This document shows, piece by piece, positions 10,956-21,100 of a DNA stretch of 64,000 nucleotides. The DNA is from Halomonas sp. KAO (GTDB taxonomy: Bacteria; Pseudomonadota; Gammaproteobacteria; Pseudomonadales; Halomonadaceae). The stretch is taken from positions 157,235 through 221,234 of the forward strand of contig NZ_JADNRL010000005.1 in NCBI RefSeq assembly GCF_015595025.1, read 5' to 3'. Under the pieces are notes generated by a model, which was given only the letters and a program-made list of their open reading frames with translations, ran no database searches and was not told the DNA's origin. Made by a program: the position numbers and the translations under genes. Each line of letters starts with the position of its first letter. Positions within the stretch are counted from its first letter, which is position 1.

Positions 10956-10979
10956 ACCGCTAGAAAAGGAACGCCATGA
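10896..10979 (+). CDS. Repeat-encoded 27-codon mini-ORF coupled to sufT
   Basis: Directly after the sufS stop, repeat units 2-5 form an open frame in the sufS frame that starts ATG at 10896. It encodes MVRQAMIGQVMVGQAMVGQG plus TARKGTP. Its TGA at 10977-10979 overlaps the sufT ATG (ATGA). AGGTAAG precedes the ATG at a workable distance. The product may be a translational bridge between sufS and sufT or a by-product of repeat expansion; nothing shows that the peptide itself is functional. Confidence 0.4.
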   Translation: MVRQAMIGQVMVGQAMVGQGTARKGTP

Positions 10980-11548
10980 GCGACATCGAGCAGATTGCGA
11001 GTCTTCACAAGGGGCAGGAGCTGCCCCTGCAGCGTGATGTGGAGGTGATCGCCATTCCCTTCGGCAACAGCGTGACGCTTGCCGAGGATAGCATGGTCAG
11101 CGTGATGCAGGCCAAGGGCAGCACGCTCAGCGTGGGCTATGAGGGGCGCCTCTACCTGATCGAGGGCGCCAATCTCGATGCCGTGGGTCTCGAGGCCATG
11201 CCGCGCCCGACCCTGCATGAAGATGCCACGGATGAGGAGCTCGAGCAGTTTGTGTGGGACCAGCTGCGCACCTGCTTCGACCCCGAGATTCCGGTCAATA
11301 TCGTCGATCTGGGCCTGGTCTATGGCTGTCGGATCGAGCGCTTGATCAGCGGCGAGCGTATCGTCACCATTCGCATGACGCTGACCGCCCCCGGTTGCGG
11401 CATGGGGGATGTGATCGCTGCCGATGCACGCAACAAGATCCTGGGCGCCCCACAGGTCAGCAAGGTGCATACGGAGATCGTCTTCGATCCGCCCTGGAGC
11501 CGTGAGATGATGAGCGACGAGGCCAAGCTCGAGCTCGGCATGTTCTAG
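10976..11548 (+). CDS. sufT: Putative Fe-S assembly protein SufT
   Basis: A 190-residue SufT of the MIP18/DUF59 type. The central DUF59 domain (about residues 78-170) contains DPEIPVNIVDLGLVYG and the motif TLTAPGCGMGDVI with its conserved cysteine; an N-terminal extension carries IPFGNSVTLAEDS. DUF59 proteins assist maturation or delivery of Fe-S clusters. AAAGGA precedes the ATG, which also overlaps the stop of the repeat-encoded mini-ORF. It closes the suf operon; the next gene is 68 bases away. Confidence 0.9.
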   Translation: MSDIEQIASLHKGQELPLQRDVEVIAIPFGNSVTLAEDSMVSVMQAKGSTLSVGYEGRLYLIEGANLDAVGLEAMPRPTLHEDATDEELEQFVWDQLRTCFDPEIPVNIVDLGLVYGCRIERLISGERIVTIRMTLTAPGCGMGDVIAADARNKILGAPQVSKVHTEIVFDPPWSREMMSDEAKLELGMF

Positions 11549-11616
11549 CGGCTCGCGCCGTTGACCCCGCGGTGATCGACCCGCGAGGGAGGGCGTCCAG
11601 GGAACAGGAGGTGCCG

Positions 11617-12345
11617 ATGAAGCGGGTGGCATGGCGGATCCTTCGGGCCGTCCTGATGGCGCTGGGCACCTTGGTGTTGATGGCGGGACTCCTGCTGCTG
11701 GTGGCCAACCTGTGGGTGCTGGGGCAGACCCGCGAACGCATCGACTATCACCTTCCTCAGTGCCATGCCGAGCGGGTCGGTATCGTCTTCGGTACCTCCC
11801 ACTGGACCCGCAGCGGAACCCGCAACCCCTACTTCGAGGCGCGCATGAGCGCCTCGGCCCGCCTGCTGCGCCTGGGGCGCATCGACCATCTGCTGCTCTC
11901 CGGTGACAATCGCACCCTCTCCTACAACGAACCCATCACCATGTGGCGAGACCTGCGTGGTCGTGAGGTACCCGAAACGGCCATGACGCTGGACTATGCC
12001 GGCTTCAGCACCTTCGATACCCTGGCTCGGGCGCGTGAGGTGTTCGGCGTGGAGCGTGCGCTGTTGATCACCCAGGCGTGGCATCTGCCGCGGGCACTGT
12101 TTATCGCCGAGGCGCTGGGGATCGAGGCCCAGGGCTGCGCGGTGAAGGGGCGGAATATAAAGGGGCAGTGGCGGCTGGCGACACGGGAGTGGGTAGCGCG
12201 ACTGGCTACCCTGGGAGACCTCTATCTGTGGGAGCGTGAGCCCTACTTCCTGGGACCCCGCGAGCCACTGGTCATCACCCCGCGGGGGGGCGAGGCTGGC
12301 CAGGAGGGCTGGGCGGCCGATACACCGTCGGGTGAGAAGCGCTGA
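11617..12345 (+). CDS. SanA/YdcF-like DUF218 membrane-anchored protein
   Basis: A 242-residue protein with one N-terminal membrane helix (about residues 10-35) and a DUF218 domain facing the periplasm. The signatures VGIVFGTSHWTRSGTRNPYF, IDHLLLSGDNR and LITQAWHLPRALFIAEALG match the SanA branch, which in E. coli affects envelope permeability and vancomycin exclusion at high temperature. AGGAGGTG lies seven bases before the ATG at 11617. The C-terminal 40 residues are basic and low-complexity. The biochemical activity of the family is unknown. Confidence 0.82.
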   Translation: MKRVAWRILRAVLMALGTLVLMAGLLLLVANLWVLGQTRERIDYHLPQCHAERVGIVFGTSHWTRSGTRNPYFEARMSASARLLRLGRIDHLLLSGDNRTLSYNEPITMWRDLRGREVPETAMTLDYAGFSTFDTLARAREVFGVERALLITQAWHLPRALFIAEALGIEAQGCAVKGRNIKGQWRLATREWVARLATLGDLYLWEREPYFLGPREPLVITPRGGEAGQEGWAADTPSGEKR

Positions 12346-12354
12346 GAAGGGGCC

Positions 12355-12804
12355 TCAGCGCCGCTTGTCCCGCGTCTTCTGCAGGGCATAGAGCTCGCGG
12401 ATCAGCGCCCGACAACCCTTCCAGCACTCCTCCGCCTTCGACTCCAGCTCGTCGGGCAGGGGGTGGGTCATCAGGTTGGAGAGCGACTGCATCAGCACCC
12501 GCTCCTGCTCCAGCAGCTCGCCGATCACCACCTGGCGTTCGTTGCCGACGAAGCTCTTCAATCGGCTCCACAGCCACATGTAGTCATCGCGCTCGACATC
12601 GGCGTCCCGCGGCAGCATGTTGAGATGCTCCCGGGCGAGTGATTGCAGCTCGCGCATGGACCGGCTGCGTGCCTCGTAGTGCGGCTTGAGTGCGTCGCGC
12701 AGCGACGGCCTCAGGCGCTCCAGATTGTCCTGAAAGTAGTCGATGCTGTCAGCCAGCGCTTCCAGCACGCTGTCCATCGCCACCTGGCGATTGTCGAGAA
12801 ACAT
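12355..12804 (-). CDS. Hypothetical helical protein
   Basis: I do not recognise this 149-residue protein. It begins MFLDNRQVAMDSVLEALADS and looks wholly alpha-helical and soluble, with heptad-like spacing in SIDYFQDNLERLRPSLRDAL and in VVIGELLEQERVLMQSLSNL; no signal peptide or membrane segment is visible. It is acidic with a basic C-terminal tail (KTRDKRR). It converges on the SanA-like gene with a nine-base gap and lies downstream of the DUF3549-rimB-rimK operon on the same strand, 122 bases after rimK. Confidence 0.6.
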   Translation of the reverse strand: MFLDNRQVAMDSVLEALADSIDYFQDNLERLRPSLRDALKPHYEARSRSMRELQSLAREHLNMLPRDADVERDDYMWLWSRLKSFVGNERQVVIGELLEQERVLMQSLSNLMTHPLPDELESKAEECWKGCRALIRELYALQKTRDKRR

Positions 12805-12926
12805 GAGCGGTCACCCCCTTTGGTGACGCAGATTGTGGCGGGGAAAACACTGTTTTGCTAGCCCCGGAATGGAATAAGTGCGGAAATCACGATGCCCATT
12901 GAGCCTGGCTTGTGCGCAACTGGCAA

Positions 12927-13835
<909 letters not shown>

Positions 13836-13866
13836 CGAGTCGCTCCGGAGGGGTGGAAAAGCGAAT

Positions 13867-14313
13867 TCAGGGGTCGCCGTGCAGGAAGGAGGCGCCGGGA
13901 GCCACCAGCAGACGACGCAGGGCGCGTCGGCCCAGCAGCATGGGGTGACGCATTTCGCGTCGGTCGGTCAGGGTGAACTCCACCGGGTACTCGAGGGTGC
14001 CGAGCCGCATGGGCGTGCGGACCACATAGCGCCACTCCTGCTGGCCGTTGGAGCTGCGTACCTTGCGGCGGTCGTGGAGCGGCATGCGGAAGACGTGGGG
14101 TGGGGAGTCAGGGCCACTGCCGGGGATGGTGAAGCTGACCCACGGCTCTCCCTCCTCGTCGAAGATTGTGATGTCCTCCGCGTGCAGCGCCGAGGTACGC
14201 GCCCCGGTATCCGCCTTGGCGCACAACACCAGCTGCATTTCGGTCAGCTCGACCATCTCCCGGCGGCCGATGATCGCCTTGGGGGTATAGGGCAGTTCCT
14301 TCATCATTGTCAT
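13867..14313 (-). CDS. RimB-like ATP-dependent zinc protease family protein
   Basis: A 148-residue protein of the ATP-dependent zinc protease family (also called RimB/RloA-type, retropepsin-like). The characteristic segments are [14 protein letters not shown], the active-site-like [16 protein letters not shown] (DTGA motif) and [12 protein letters not shown] near the C-terminus. In Pseudomonas the homologue RimB acts with RimK on S6 tails. The start at 14313 ([14 protein letters not shown]) is chosen over a longer frame that would run into the upstream gene. It lies 31 bases before rimK and 14 bases after the DUF3549 gene. Confidence 0.87.
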   Translation of the reverse strand: MTMMKELPYTPKAIIGRREMVELTEMQLVLCAKADTGARTSALHAEDITIFDEEGEPWVSFTIPGSGPDSPPHVFRMPLHDRRKVRSSNGQQEWRYVVRTPMRLGTLEYPVEFTLTDRREMRHPMLLGRRALRRLLVAPGASFLHGDP

Positions 14314-14327
14314 GGATCGTCTTCGCC

Positions 14328-15347
14328 TCAGCGCGTCAGGGCCGCGAGCCGCTTGCCGATGGGCGAGTCGGCGGGCGCCTCGCGCAAGGTCATCAGCACG
14401 GGCAGTCGCAGCCTGGGGATCAGGGCCAGGTCGCGGGCCACTCTCATGAAGTCCGCCTGCTCGCAGCTTGCCAGGCGCTCGAGGTAGCACGGCAGTCGCT
14501 GACCATCCTCGAGAAGCGGCCAGCCGCGCGCGGCGATTGCCGCCAGCAGGTCGGGGCCACAGGCGTGGGCATCGGCCAGCAGGCTGTCGAACCAGTCACC
14601 GGCGGCCTCGCTGGTCGACGCCGCCCGTACGCAGGCACACAGGGTCTCGACATCGCCGGCCTCGGCGGCTGCTTCGCCCCGGGCGCGCAGCGCCTGGGCC
14701 AGCCGGTCATCGATGGCGACATGCTCGAGACAGTAGCACAGCGAGGTGAGCATCTCGGTGGGCAGGTCGGGCAGCCGCCGGGCCAGCTGGCGACGCTCCT
14801 CGTCACCCATGCGTGCCGCGAAGTCGGCCAGCCCCTGGAGGCCGAGTGCCTGCCAGTCGCGCGTCTGCTGACCACTCAGATAGGCCTCTACCGGCTCCAG
14901 GTGCGAGCTGGCCGCTCGTCCCAGGTCATGGCTGGCGAGGGCGTGAAGCATGGCCTGGAAGGGGAGGGACGGCGTGAAGGCCAGCGGGTTGTCCTTCATC
15001 AGGTTATCCACCGCCTGGCCATCCTCGCGCCCGACCTTGGCCACGTTCCGGCCCAGGGTCTCGAGGAGCCGCTGCACGAAGGCATCGCGGGATGCCGGGT
15101 CGAGCCGGCCCTGTTCATCCAGGGGCAGTGCCAGGAACCAGATCAGCGGGTCGGGCATGTCGCCGAGGCGAAAGACCAGACCCAGCCGAGCCTGGCCCTG
15201 CCAGGGGACCGGCCAGGGCGCCGAGCCGGTCTCCAGGGCTTCCAGGGTCGCCATCTCGCTGGACTCCACGCGCCGGCCCAGGTGGTAGAGCCGTACCTCG
15301 GCCCCGCTGCGCACGAAGAAGTCGTGAAGGGTGTGGATGGGTTGCAT
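14328..15347 (-). CDS. DUF3549 family protein
   Basis: A 339-residue protein of the DUF3549 family, found in Pseudomonas, Halomonas and relatives, with no known function. It starts MQPIHTLHDFFVRSGAEVRL behind GGAGATG. It contains the family-typical LYHLGRRV and FRLGDMPDPLIWFLALPLD segments near the N-terminus and an alpha-helical repeat-like second half (about residues 170-339). No signal peptide or membrane helix is visible. It heads the operon with the RimB-like protease and rimK and may be involved in ribosome modification; that is inferred from position alone. Confidence 0.8.
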   Translation of the reverse strand: MQPIHTLHDFFVRSGAEVRLYHLGRRVESSEMATLEALETGSAPWPVPWQGQARLGLVFRLGDMPDPLIWFLALPLDEQGRLDPASRDAFVQRLLETLGRNVAKVGREDGQAVDNLMKDNPLAFTPSLPFQAMLHALASHDLGRAASSHLEPVEAYLSGQQTRDWQALGLQGLADFAARMGDEERRQLARRLPDLPTEMLTSLCYCLEHVAIDDRLAQALRARGEAAAEAGDVETLCACVRAASTSEAAGDWFDSLLADAHACGPDLLAAIAARGWPLLEDGQRLPCYLERLASCEQADFMRVARDLALIPRLRLPVLMTLREAPADSPIGKRLAALTR

Positions 15348-15648
15348 GGCATCTCCGCTTGTCTGAGCGTGCACTCTACCGTGGCATCATCATACTGTCA
15401 GCAGGTTCGGCGAGGATGTGCCGGGGGTGATCAAATGTTGATCGCCCTTCGCTGTCTCCCATGGCATCGGGGTTAGCGAACTCTTTCCAGCGGTTATCCA
15501 CAGGGCCGTTCACGGAAACTGTGAATGAGCCATGAACGGGGGATAACCAACCGGTCCTGGGGACGACGCCGTGATCCTTGAGATGGCGGGTGGCCAGGGG
15601 TCGCCGGGGGCGAGATAATGACGCCACACTCGACTGGGAGCTTCCCCG
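15348..15648. promoter_or_regulatory. Divergent intergenic region with DnaA box and dyad
   Basis: This 301-base region separates the divergent DUF3549 and yqcC genes. It contains a perfect DnaA box TTATCCACA at 15494-15502, an inverted degenerate one (TTATCCCCG on the minus strand near 15540), and a dyad GATCAA-ATG-TTGATC at 15429-15443. A single pair of boxes could let DnaA influence transcription of either gene. No AT-rich unwinding region is seen, so it is not an origin. Promoter elements are not clear. Confidence 0.45.
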
Positions 15649-15981
15649 ATGACGGTTCACGACGAACTCGACAAGTCCCTGCGCCGGCTCGAGGCCACCA
15701 TGAAGGCCGCCAACCTGTGGCAGATGGAGACACCCGAGCCCTCGGCATTCGATAGCCAGGAGCCCTTCTGCGTCGATACCATGGCGCTTCCCCAGTGGTT
15801 GCGCTTCGTGTTTATCGCCCGCTTGGACGCCCTGGTGGAACGGCGCGCTCCACTGCCGGCGCGTTGCGATGTGGCCCCGGCCCTGGCGGCCTATTTTGCC
15901 CAGCAGGGCGGGCGTGCCAGCGACCGCCTGCTGCTGTGGCAGGTGGTGGAGGAGATCGACCGCCTGATCACCGAAAACTGA
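15649..15981 (+). CDS. yqcC: YqcC family protein
   Basis: A 110-residue acidic helical protein with the YqcC signatures LWQMETPEPSAFDSQEPFCV and ALPQWLRFVFIARLDALVE. The family is common in gammaproteobacteria, often next to truC, and has no established biochemical role. No signal peptide is visible. The gene is isolated here; a long hairpin at 16034-16082 follows it and can serve as terminator. Confidence 0.9.
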   Translation: MTVHDELDKSLRRLEATMKAANLWQMETPEPSAFDSQEPFCVDTMALPQWLRFVFIARLDALVERRAPLPARCDVAPALAAYFAQQGGRASDRLLLWQVVEEIDRLITEN

Positions 15982-16033
15982 GTCGGTAACGAGCTGACTG
16001 GCCGCCAGGCGCTGCTACAACAGGACAACCGCA

Positions 16034-16082
16034 CGCCAGACACAACAGGGCCCGCCAATGGCGGGTCCTGTTGTGTCTGGCG
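16034..16082. terminator. Long bidirectional hairpin
   Basis: A 23-bp stem with one G-T pair and an AAT loop (CGCCAGACACAACAGGGCCC... and its complement) between convergent yqcC and ompW. It shares its CAACAGG...CCTGTTG ends with hairpins at 17297 and 31955. Confidence 0.8.
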
Positions 16083-16092
16083 TGAGGTGGAA

Positions 16093-16716
16093 TCAGAAGC
16101 GGTAGCTGACGGCCCCCATCACGACCCAAGGGTCGATGTTAACGGTACCGATATCGGCACCATCAAGCTTGGCATCGGTATCGATGTCGAGGTACCAGGC
16201 GGCGCCATTAAGCGCCCAGTGATCGTCGATCAACAGGTCGACCCCCAACTGGCCGGCGGCACCCCAGGAGTCGTCCAGCTCCAGGTCACCTAGATCGCTC
16301 TTCTCGTTGGAGAAGCGGGTGTAGTTGACGCCCACGCCGATATAGGGCTGTACATAGGCGTCGGTGCCGCCCAGCGGATAGTACTGCAGGGTCAGGGTCG
16401 GCGGCAGGTGCTTGGTGGAAGCCAGGTTCGCCCCGTTCAGTTCGATGTCGTGCTTGAAGGGCAGAGCCGCCAACAGCTCCATGCCCAGCTTGTCGGTAAA
16501 GCGATACCCCAGGGTAAAGGCAAAATCGGTCTCGTCTTGGACGTCCGCTTTAACGGCACCATTGACTAGGCTTCCGTTATCGCTCTTGGGCGCGACCTTG
16601 GCCACGCCAATGCGGGTGAAGAAGTCACCGGCCCCATAGGCGAGGGCCTGGCTGCTGACGGTAACGGCGGCGGCGACGCTCGCCGCAATCAGGATTGAGA
16701 GGGGGCTCTTGCGCAT
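16093..16716 (-). CDS. ompW: OmpW family outer-membrane protein, copy 1
   Basis: A 207-residue small beta-barrel protein. A signal peptide (MRKSPLSILIAASVAAAVTV...QALA) precedes YGAGDFFTRIGVAKVAPKSD, the usual OmpW start. Features of the family are FTLGYRFTDKLGMELLAALP, LPPTLTLQYYP, YVQPYIGVGVNYT and the terminal aromatic residue (SYRF). OmpW forms a hydrophobic channel in the outer membrane. The start at 16716 follows GGAG. A second copy lies at 17343-17972. Confidence 0.9.
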   Translation of the reverse strand: MRKSPLSILIAASVAAAVTVSSQALAYGAGDFFTRIGVAKVAPKSDNGSLVNGAVKADVQDETDFAFTLGYRFTDKLGMELLAALPFKHDIELNGANLASTKHLPPTLTLQYYPLGGTDAYVQPYIGVGVNYTRFSNEKSDLGDLELDDSWGAAGQLGVDLLIDDHWALNGAAWYLDIDTDAKLDGADIGTVNIDPWVVMGAVSYRF

Positions 16717-16928
16717 GCTTCGGCTCCTGGTGGCTGGCCTTCTGCGGCGGGGTGCCGCATCGGATGTCATGTTCATGTTAACGAGCCGTTAGGCGCTGCA
16801 TGTTGACCCAGCGCAAGGTTTTTTACCCGGGGTGGCAGAGTGTCGCAGCTCTTCCGGAGCGTCTTCAGGGTCGCCAGAACGAGGGGAATCGTCTTCACTG
16901 AAGTCAGTGGATAGAGGCGGGGGTGGCC

Positions 16929-17222
16929 ATGTGGCGTGAGGAGTCGCGATACGATCGGGAGATGGCGCTGACGGCCCTGCTGCTGGCGGCGGGGCTGGCG
17001 GTGTGGCTGCTGTTGCGCCCGGAGCTGATCACTGGCCTGCCGCTTGCGGGGCGCCTGCCATTGATACTGCTGGGTATCTGGGCGCTGGGTGCGGCCTTCC
17101 TGCGCCCCTATCGGGTGTTGCCCAGCCGCGGCTGGCCGCACCGAATGCTGACGCCCCCCTGGAGCCTGCTGGCTCTGGGGCTGTTTGCCTTGCTGGTGAT
17201 GGGGCTGGCCCTCTCAGGGTAG
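16929..17222 (+). CDS. Small membrane protein, possibly YbgE-like
   Basis: A 97-residue protein with three probable membrane helices (about residues 14-30, 43-60 and 76-95). I do not firmly recognise it. The pattern of a first helix followed by LRPEL, a GIWALGAAF helix and a short final pair after a Pro-rich turn is reminiscent of the cyd-operon YbgE family, but no cytochrome bd genes are near, so this is a weak suggestion. The ATG at 16929 follows GGGGGT; ATG 16962 is an alternative. It sits between the two ompW copies on the opposite strand. Confidence 0.55.
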   Translation: MWREESRYDREMALTALLLAAGLAVWLLLRPELITGLPLAGRLPLILLGIWALGAAFLRPYRVLPSRGWPHRMLTPPWSLLALGLFALLVMGLALSG

Positions 17223-17296
17223 TGGCGCCTGGTAAGTGAAAGGACAGCAATCCGAACCTGGCCGATCATGAGGAGCCTGATCGCCAGGCGCTTATG

Positions 17297-17327
17297 CAAC
17301 AGGGCCCGCCAGTGGCGGGCCCTGTTG
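17297..17327. terminator. Bidirectional hairpin
   Basis: Perfect 14-bp stem CAACAGGGCCCGCC with loop AGT, between the small membrane gene and the second ompW. It is nearly the same as the core of the hairpin at 16034-16082. Confidence 0.8.
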
Positions 17328-17342
17328 TGTCGGGGGGGATGG

Positions 17343-17972
17343 TCAGAAGTGGTAGCTGATGCCACCCATGACCAGTATCGGATCGAGCTCGACTTTGCCT
17401 GCATCGGCACCGCCCACCTTGGCATCGGTGTCGATATCCATATACCAGACCGCGCCGTTAAGCGCCCAGCGGTCGTCGATCAGCAGATCCAACCCCAGCT
17501 GACCGGCGGCACCCCATGAGTCGTCCAGTTCCAGGCTGACACCATCTACCTTGGTTTTTTCGTCAGAGAACCTGGTGTAGTTAACGCCTACACCGACATA
17601 GGGTTGGACATAGGCGTCGGTGCCCCCCAGCGGATAGTACTGCAGGGTCAGGGTCGGTGGCAGATGCTCGGTGGAAGCAAGGTTGGCATCGTTCAGCTCG
17701 ATGTCATGATCAAAGGGCTCGGAGGCCAGCAGCTCGACGCCCAGCTTGTCGGTAAAGCGGTAGCCCAGGGCAAAGGCGAAGGCGCTGTCATCCTGCACAT
17801 CAGTTTCCAGCACGCCCAGCGCTGTATCCAGCGAACCGTTATCGCTCTTGGGTGCAAACTTGGCCACGCCGAGGCGGGCGAAGAAGTCGCCGGCACCGTA
17901 GGCGAAGACCTGGGTGCTGGCGGTGACGGCAACGCTCGTCGCGATCAGGATGGTGAGGGTTCTCTTGTGCAT
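17343..17972 (-). CDS. ompW: OmpW family outer-membrane protein, copy 2
   Basis: A 209-residue OmpW paralogue of the protein at 16093-16716, with long identical stretches such as LPPTLTLQYYPLGGTDAYVQ, and differences concentrated in the signal peptide and loops (for example TALGVLETDVQDDSAF). The signal peptide starts MHKRTLTILIATSV and ends before YGAGDFFARLG. The start at 17972 follows CAGGAG. The downstream hairpin is also shared with copy 1, so the duplication included 3' flanking DNA. Confidence 0.9.
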   Translation of the reverse strand: MHKRTLTILIATSVAVTASTQVFAYGAGDFFARLGVAKFAPKSDNGSLDTALGVLETDVQDDSAFAFALGYRFTDKLGVELLASEPFDHDIELNDANLASTEHLPPTLTLQYYPLGGTDAYVQPYVGVGVNYTRFSDEKTKVDGVSLELDDSWGAAGQLGLDLLIDDRWALNGAVWYMDIDTDAKVGGADAGKVELDPILVMGGISYHF

Positions 17973-18108
17973 GGTTTTGGCTCCTGCAAGCGGTGGGACA
18001 CCGCCACCGAGCATTTATTTTAGATGCATGCCGCAGATTTTGCGTTGTTTCAACGCTGGGTCTGGCGCGCAGGGCGAAAATAGCCGGTGGCACACCTGCA
18101 GAAACGTT

Positions 18109-18132
18109 GCAGGCCGCCCGAGGGCGGCCTGC
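18109..18132 (-). terminator. Hairpin downstream of putA
   Basis: Stem GCAGGCCGCCC / GGGCGGCCTGC located 66 bases after the putA stop. It lacks a strong T tract on the minus strand. Confidence 0.55.
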
Positions 18133-18197
18133 TGATGGGAAGGGGCAGGCGAAGGCCTGCATGCTGCGGATGGGCTGAGAGGGGGCTCTCCCGCGTT

Positions 18198-21100
18198 CTA
18201 CTCGGCCGTGGCCAGCAGGCTGGCGTTGCCGCCGGCGGCGGTGGTGTCGATGCAGAGGTGGCGCTCCACCACGTAGCGCTCCGGCGCGATGGTCTGGGTC
18301 TCCAGCGGCACGATGGCTCCGTCGCGCTCGGCGAGTGCCCGGCGCAGCTCTCGGGTCCAGTCGCTGCTGCCGGCGGCGGCCACTGCCACGAAGCCCTCGA
18401 CCGCGGTCAGCGTATCTGCCGAGACGCGGCCGTCGATCCCGGTGACCGGCGCCCCGGCCCGCTCGAGGGGCTGTACGGCCTCGACCGCGCCCGGTGCGAC
18501 GACCAGCGCCGGGCAGCCGGCACCGAGCGCCTGCACCGCCTGGGCGACGGCGATATCCAGCGTCGGACCGAGACAGAGCACCGGCCCCTTGGGGTACATC
18601 GCCAGCCGGTTGCTCTCTCCGGTCGGTCCCGGCAGCGACTGCGGCGTCATGTCCAGAGACGCCGCCTCGGCCAGCGCCTTGCGGATCACGCCGCGTTGGC
18701 CGGAGAGCGCCCGGCGCAGCACCTCGACCCGGTCGGGCCGCGCCGCCCAGTTGCGCGGGTCGAGGCCGTCGAGGGCCGACTGCAGATCGCCGATCGACAC
18801 GGTGTCCCCCGTCGGCGCCTCGTGACGCTCGACCTCGGCGGTGCGGCGAAAGCGGGTGACGTAGAGCGGCCCGCCGGCCTTGGGTCCGGTGCCCGAGAGT
18901 CCCTCACCCCCGAAGGGCTGGGAGCCGACGATGGCGCCGATCTGGTTGCGGTTGACGTAGACGTTGCCGACATGGATCCGCTCGACGATCTGCTGTACGC
19001 GATCGTCGATGCGGGTGTGCAGGCCGAAGGTCAGCCCATACCCCTTGGCGTTGATCGCATCGACCACCTCGTCGATCTCCCGCGCCTTGAAGGTGGCCAC
19101 ATGCAGCACCGGCCCGAAGATCTCACGCTCGAGATCACCGATGCCGTCGACCTCGACCACCGCCGGGGTGACGAAGGTGCCCACCTCCGGGGCGGGCAGC
19201 GTCTTCAGCAGCTTGCCGGCCTTGCGCTGGGCTTCCACGTAGGCGGTGATATCGGCCTGGGCCTCTGCATCGATCACCGGCGAGACATCGGTGTCGGTGT
19301 TCCAGGGGTCGCCGATCACCAGCGCGTCCATGGCGCCGTCGAGCATGGTCAACAGACGCTCGCGTGCCTCCTCCTGGACATAGAGCATGCGCAGCGCCGA
19401 GCAGCGCTGGCCGGCCGACTGGAAGGAGGAGATCAGGATGTCGCGCACCGCCTGCTCGGTCAGCGCGCTGGAGTCCACGATCATGGCGTTGAGTCCGCCG
19501 GTCTCGGCGATCAGCACCGCATCGGGCCCGGCGTTCTGGGCAAGCGCCTTGTGGATGATCTGTGCCACCTCGGTGGAGCCGGTGAAGCAGACGCCGGCGA
19601 TGCGCGAATCGCTGGTCAAGGGGCCACCCACCGTCGGCCCATCGCCGGGCAGCAGCTGCAGCGCCGCCTCGGGCAGGCCGGCCTCGCGCATCAACTCGAC
19701 GGCCCGGGCGGCGATCAGTGGCGTCTGCTCGGCGGGCTTGGCGAGTACGGCGTTGCCGGCCCCCAGCGCGGCCGCGATCTGGCCGGTAAAGATCGCCAGC
19801 GGGAAGTTCCACGGACTGATGCAGACGAAGAGACCGCGGGCGCTGCCGGGCTCCTCGGCCTCGAGGCGCTCGCTCTCGTTGGCGTAGTAGCGCAGGAAGT
19901 CCACCGCCTCGCGCACCTCGGCGATGCCGTCGAACATCATCTTGCCGGCCTCGCGGGTGCAGATCACGGTCAGCTCGGCGATGTGCTCCTCGTAGAGATC
20001 GGCGGTCCGGCGCAGCACCTCGGCGCGCTCCGCCGCCGGCCGCGCCGACCAGTCGCGGTAGCCATCCTCGGCGGCGTCCAGCGCGGCGGCCACCTCTTCC
20101 TCGGTCGCCTCGTGGACCTGGCCGACCACCCGGGAGGTGTCGGCGGGGGAGAGCATGTCACGCGCCTTGCCCTTGGGCGCCGGGCCGCCGGCGAGCATCG
20201 GACCGGCGGTCCAGGTGGTATCGGCGAAGGCCTCGCGGGCCTCGATCAGCGGCAGGATCGAGGCCGGCTCGTTGATCCGGTAGCCCCGGGAGTTCTTGCG
20301 CTCGGGGGCGAACAGCTCGCCGGGCTGGCGGATCGACGGGCTGGCGATGGCGCCGCCCAGGCGCTGCATCTCGGCCACCGGATCCTTGGCGACCTCGCTC
20401 GGCGGGATGGTGTCATCCACCACCTGATTGACGAACGAGGAGTTCGCCCCGTTCTCCAGCAGGCGGCGTACCAGGTAGGCCAGCAGGTCGCGGTGTGCGC
20501 CGACCGGGGCATAGATGCGGCAGTGGGTGCCCTCCGACTGCTTGACGATATGGTGGAGCGACTCGCCCATGCCGTGCAGGCGCTGGAACTCGTAGCTCTC
20601 CTTGTCGCCGCCCGCCATGGCGATGATCGCCGCGCAGGTATGGGCGTTATGGGTGGCGAACTGCGGGTAGATGCGATCGCGCCGGTCGAGAAGCATCTGC
20701 GCGCAGGCCATGTAGCTGACGTCGGTGTTGACCTTGCGGGTGAAGACCGGGAACGTCTCGACGCCCATCTCCTGGGCCAGCTTGATCTCGGTGTCCCAGT
20801 AGGCGCCCTTGACCAGCCGCACCATGATCCTGCGGTCGTAGCGCTCGGCCATCTCGTGCAGGGCCTCGATCATCGGCGCGGCGCGGCGCCCGTAGGCCTG
20901 CACCACCACCCCGAAGCCGTCCCAGCCGTCGAGCTCCGGGTCGTCGAGCAGCGCCTCGATGACGTCCAGCGACAGATCCAGGCGGTCCTGCTCCTCGGCA
21001 TCGATGTTGAAGCCGATGTTGGCCTTGGCCGCCTGCTTCACCAGCTCCTGGGCCCGGGGCACCAGGACCCTCATCACGGTATCGCGGTGTGTGTATTCGT

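Noticed and set aside
15494..15550. Possible replication origin
   Set aside because: Only one perfect DnaA box and one weak one, with no AT-rich unwinding element and no dnaA, dnaN, gidA or parAB nearby.
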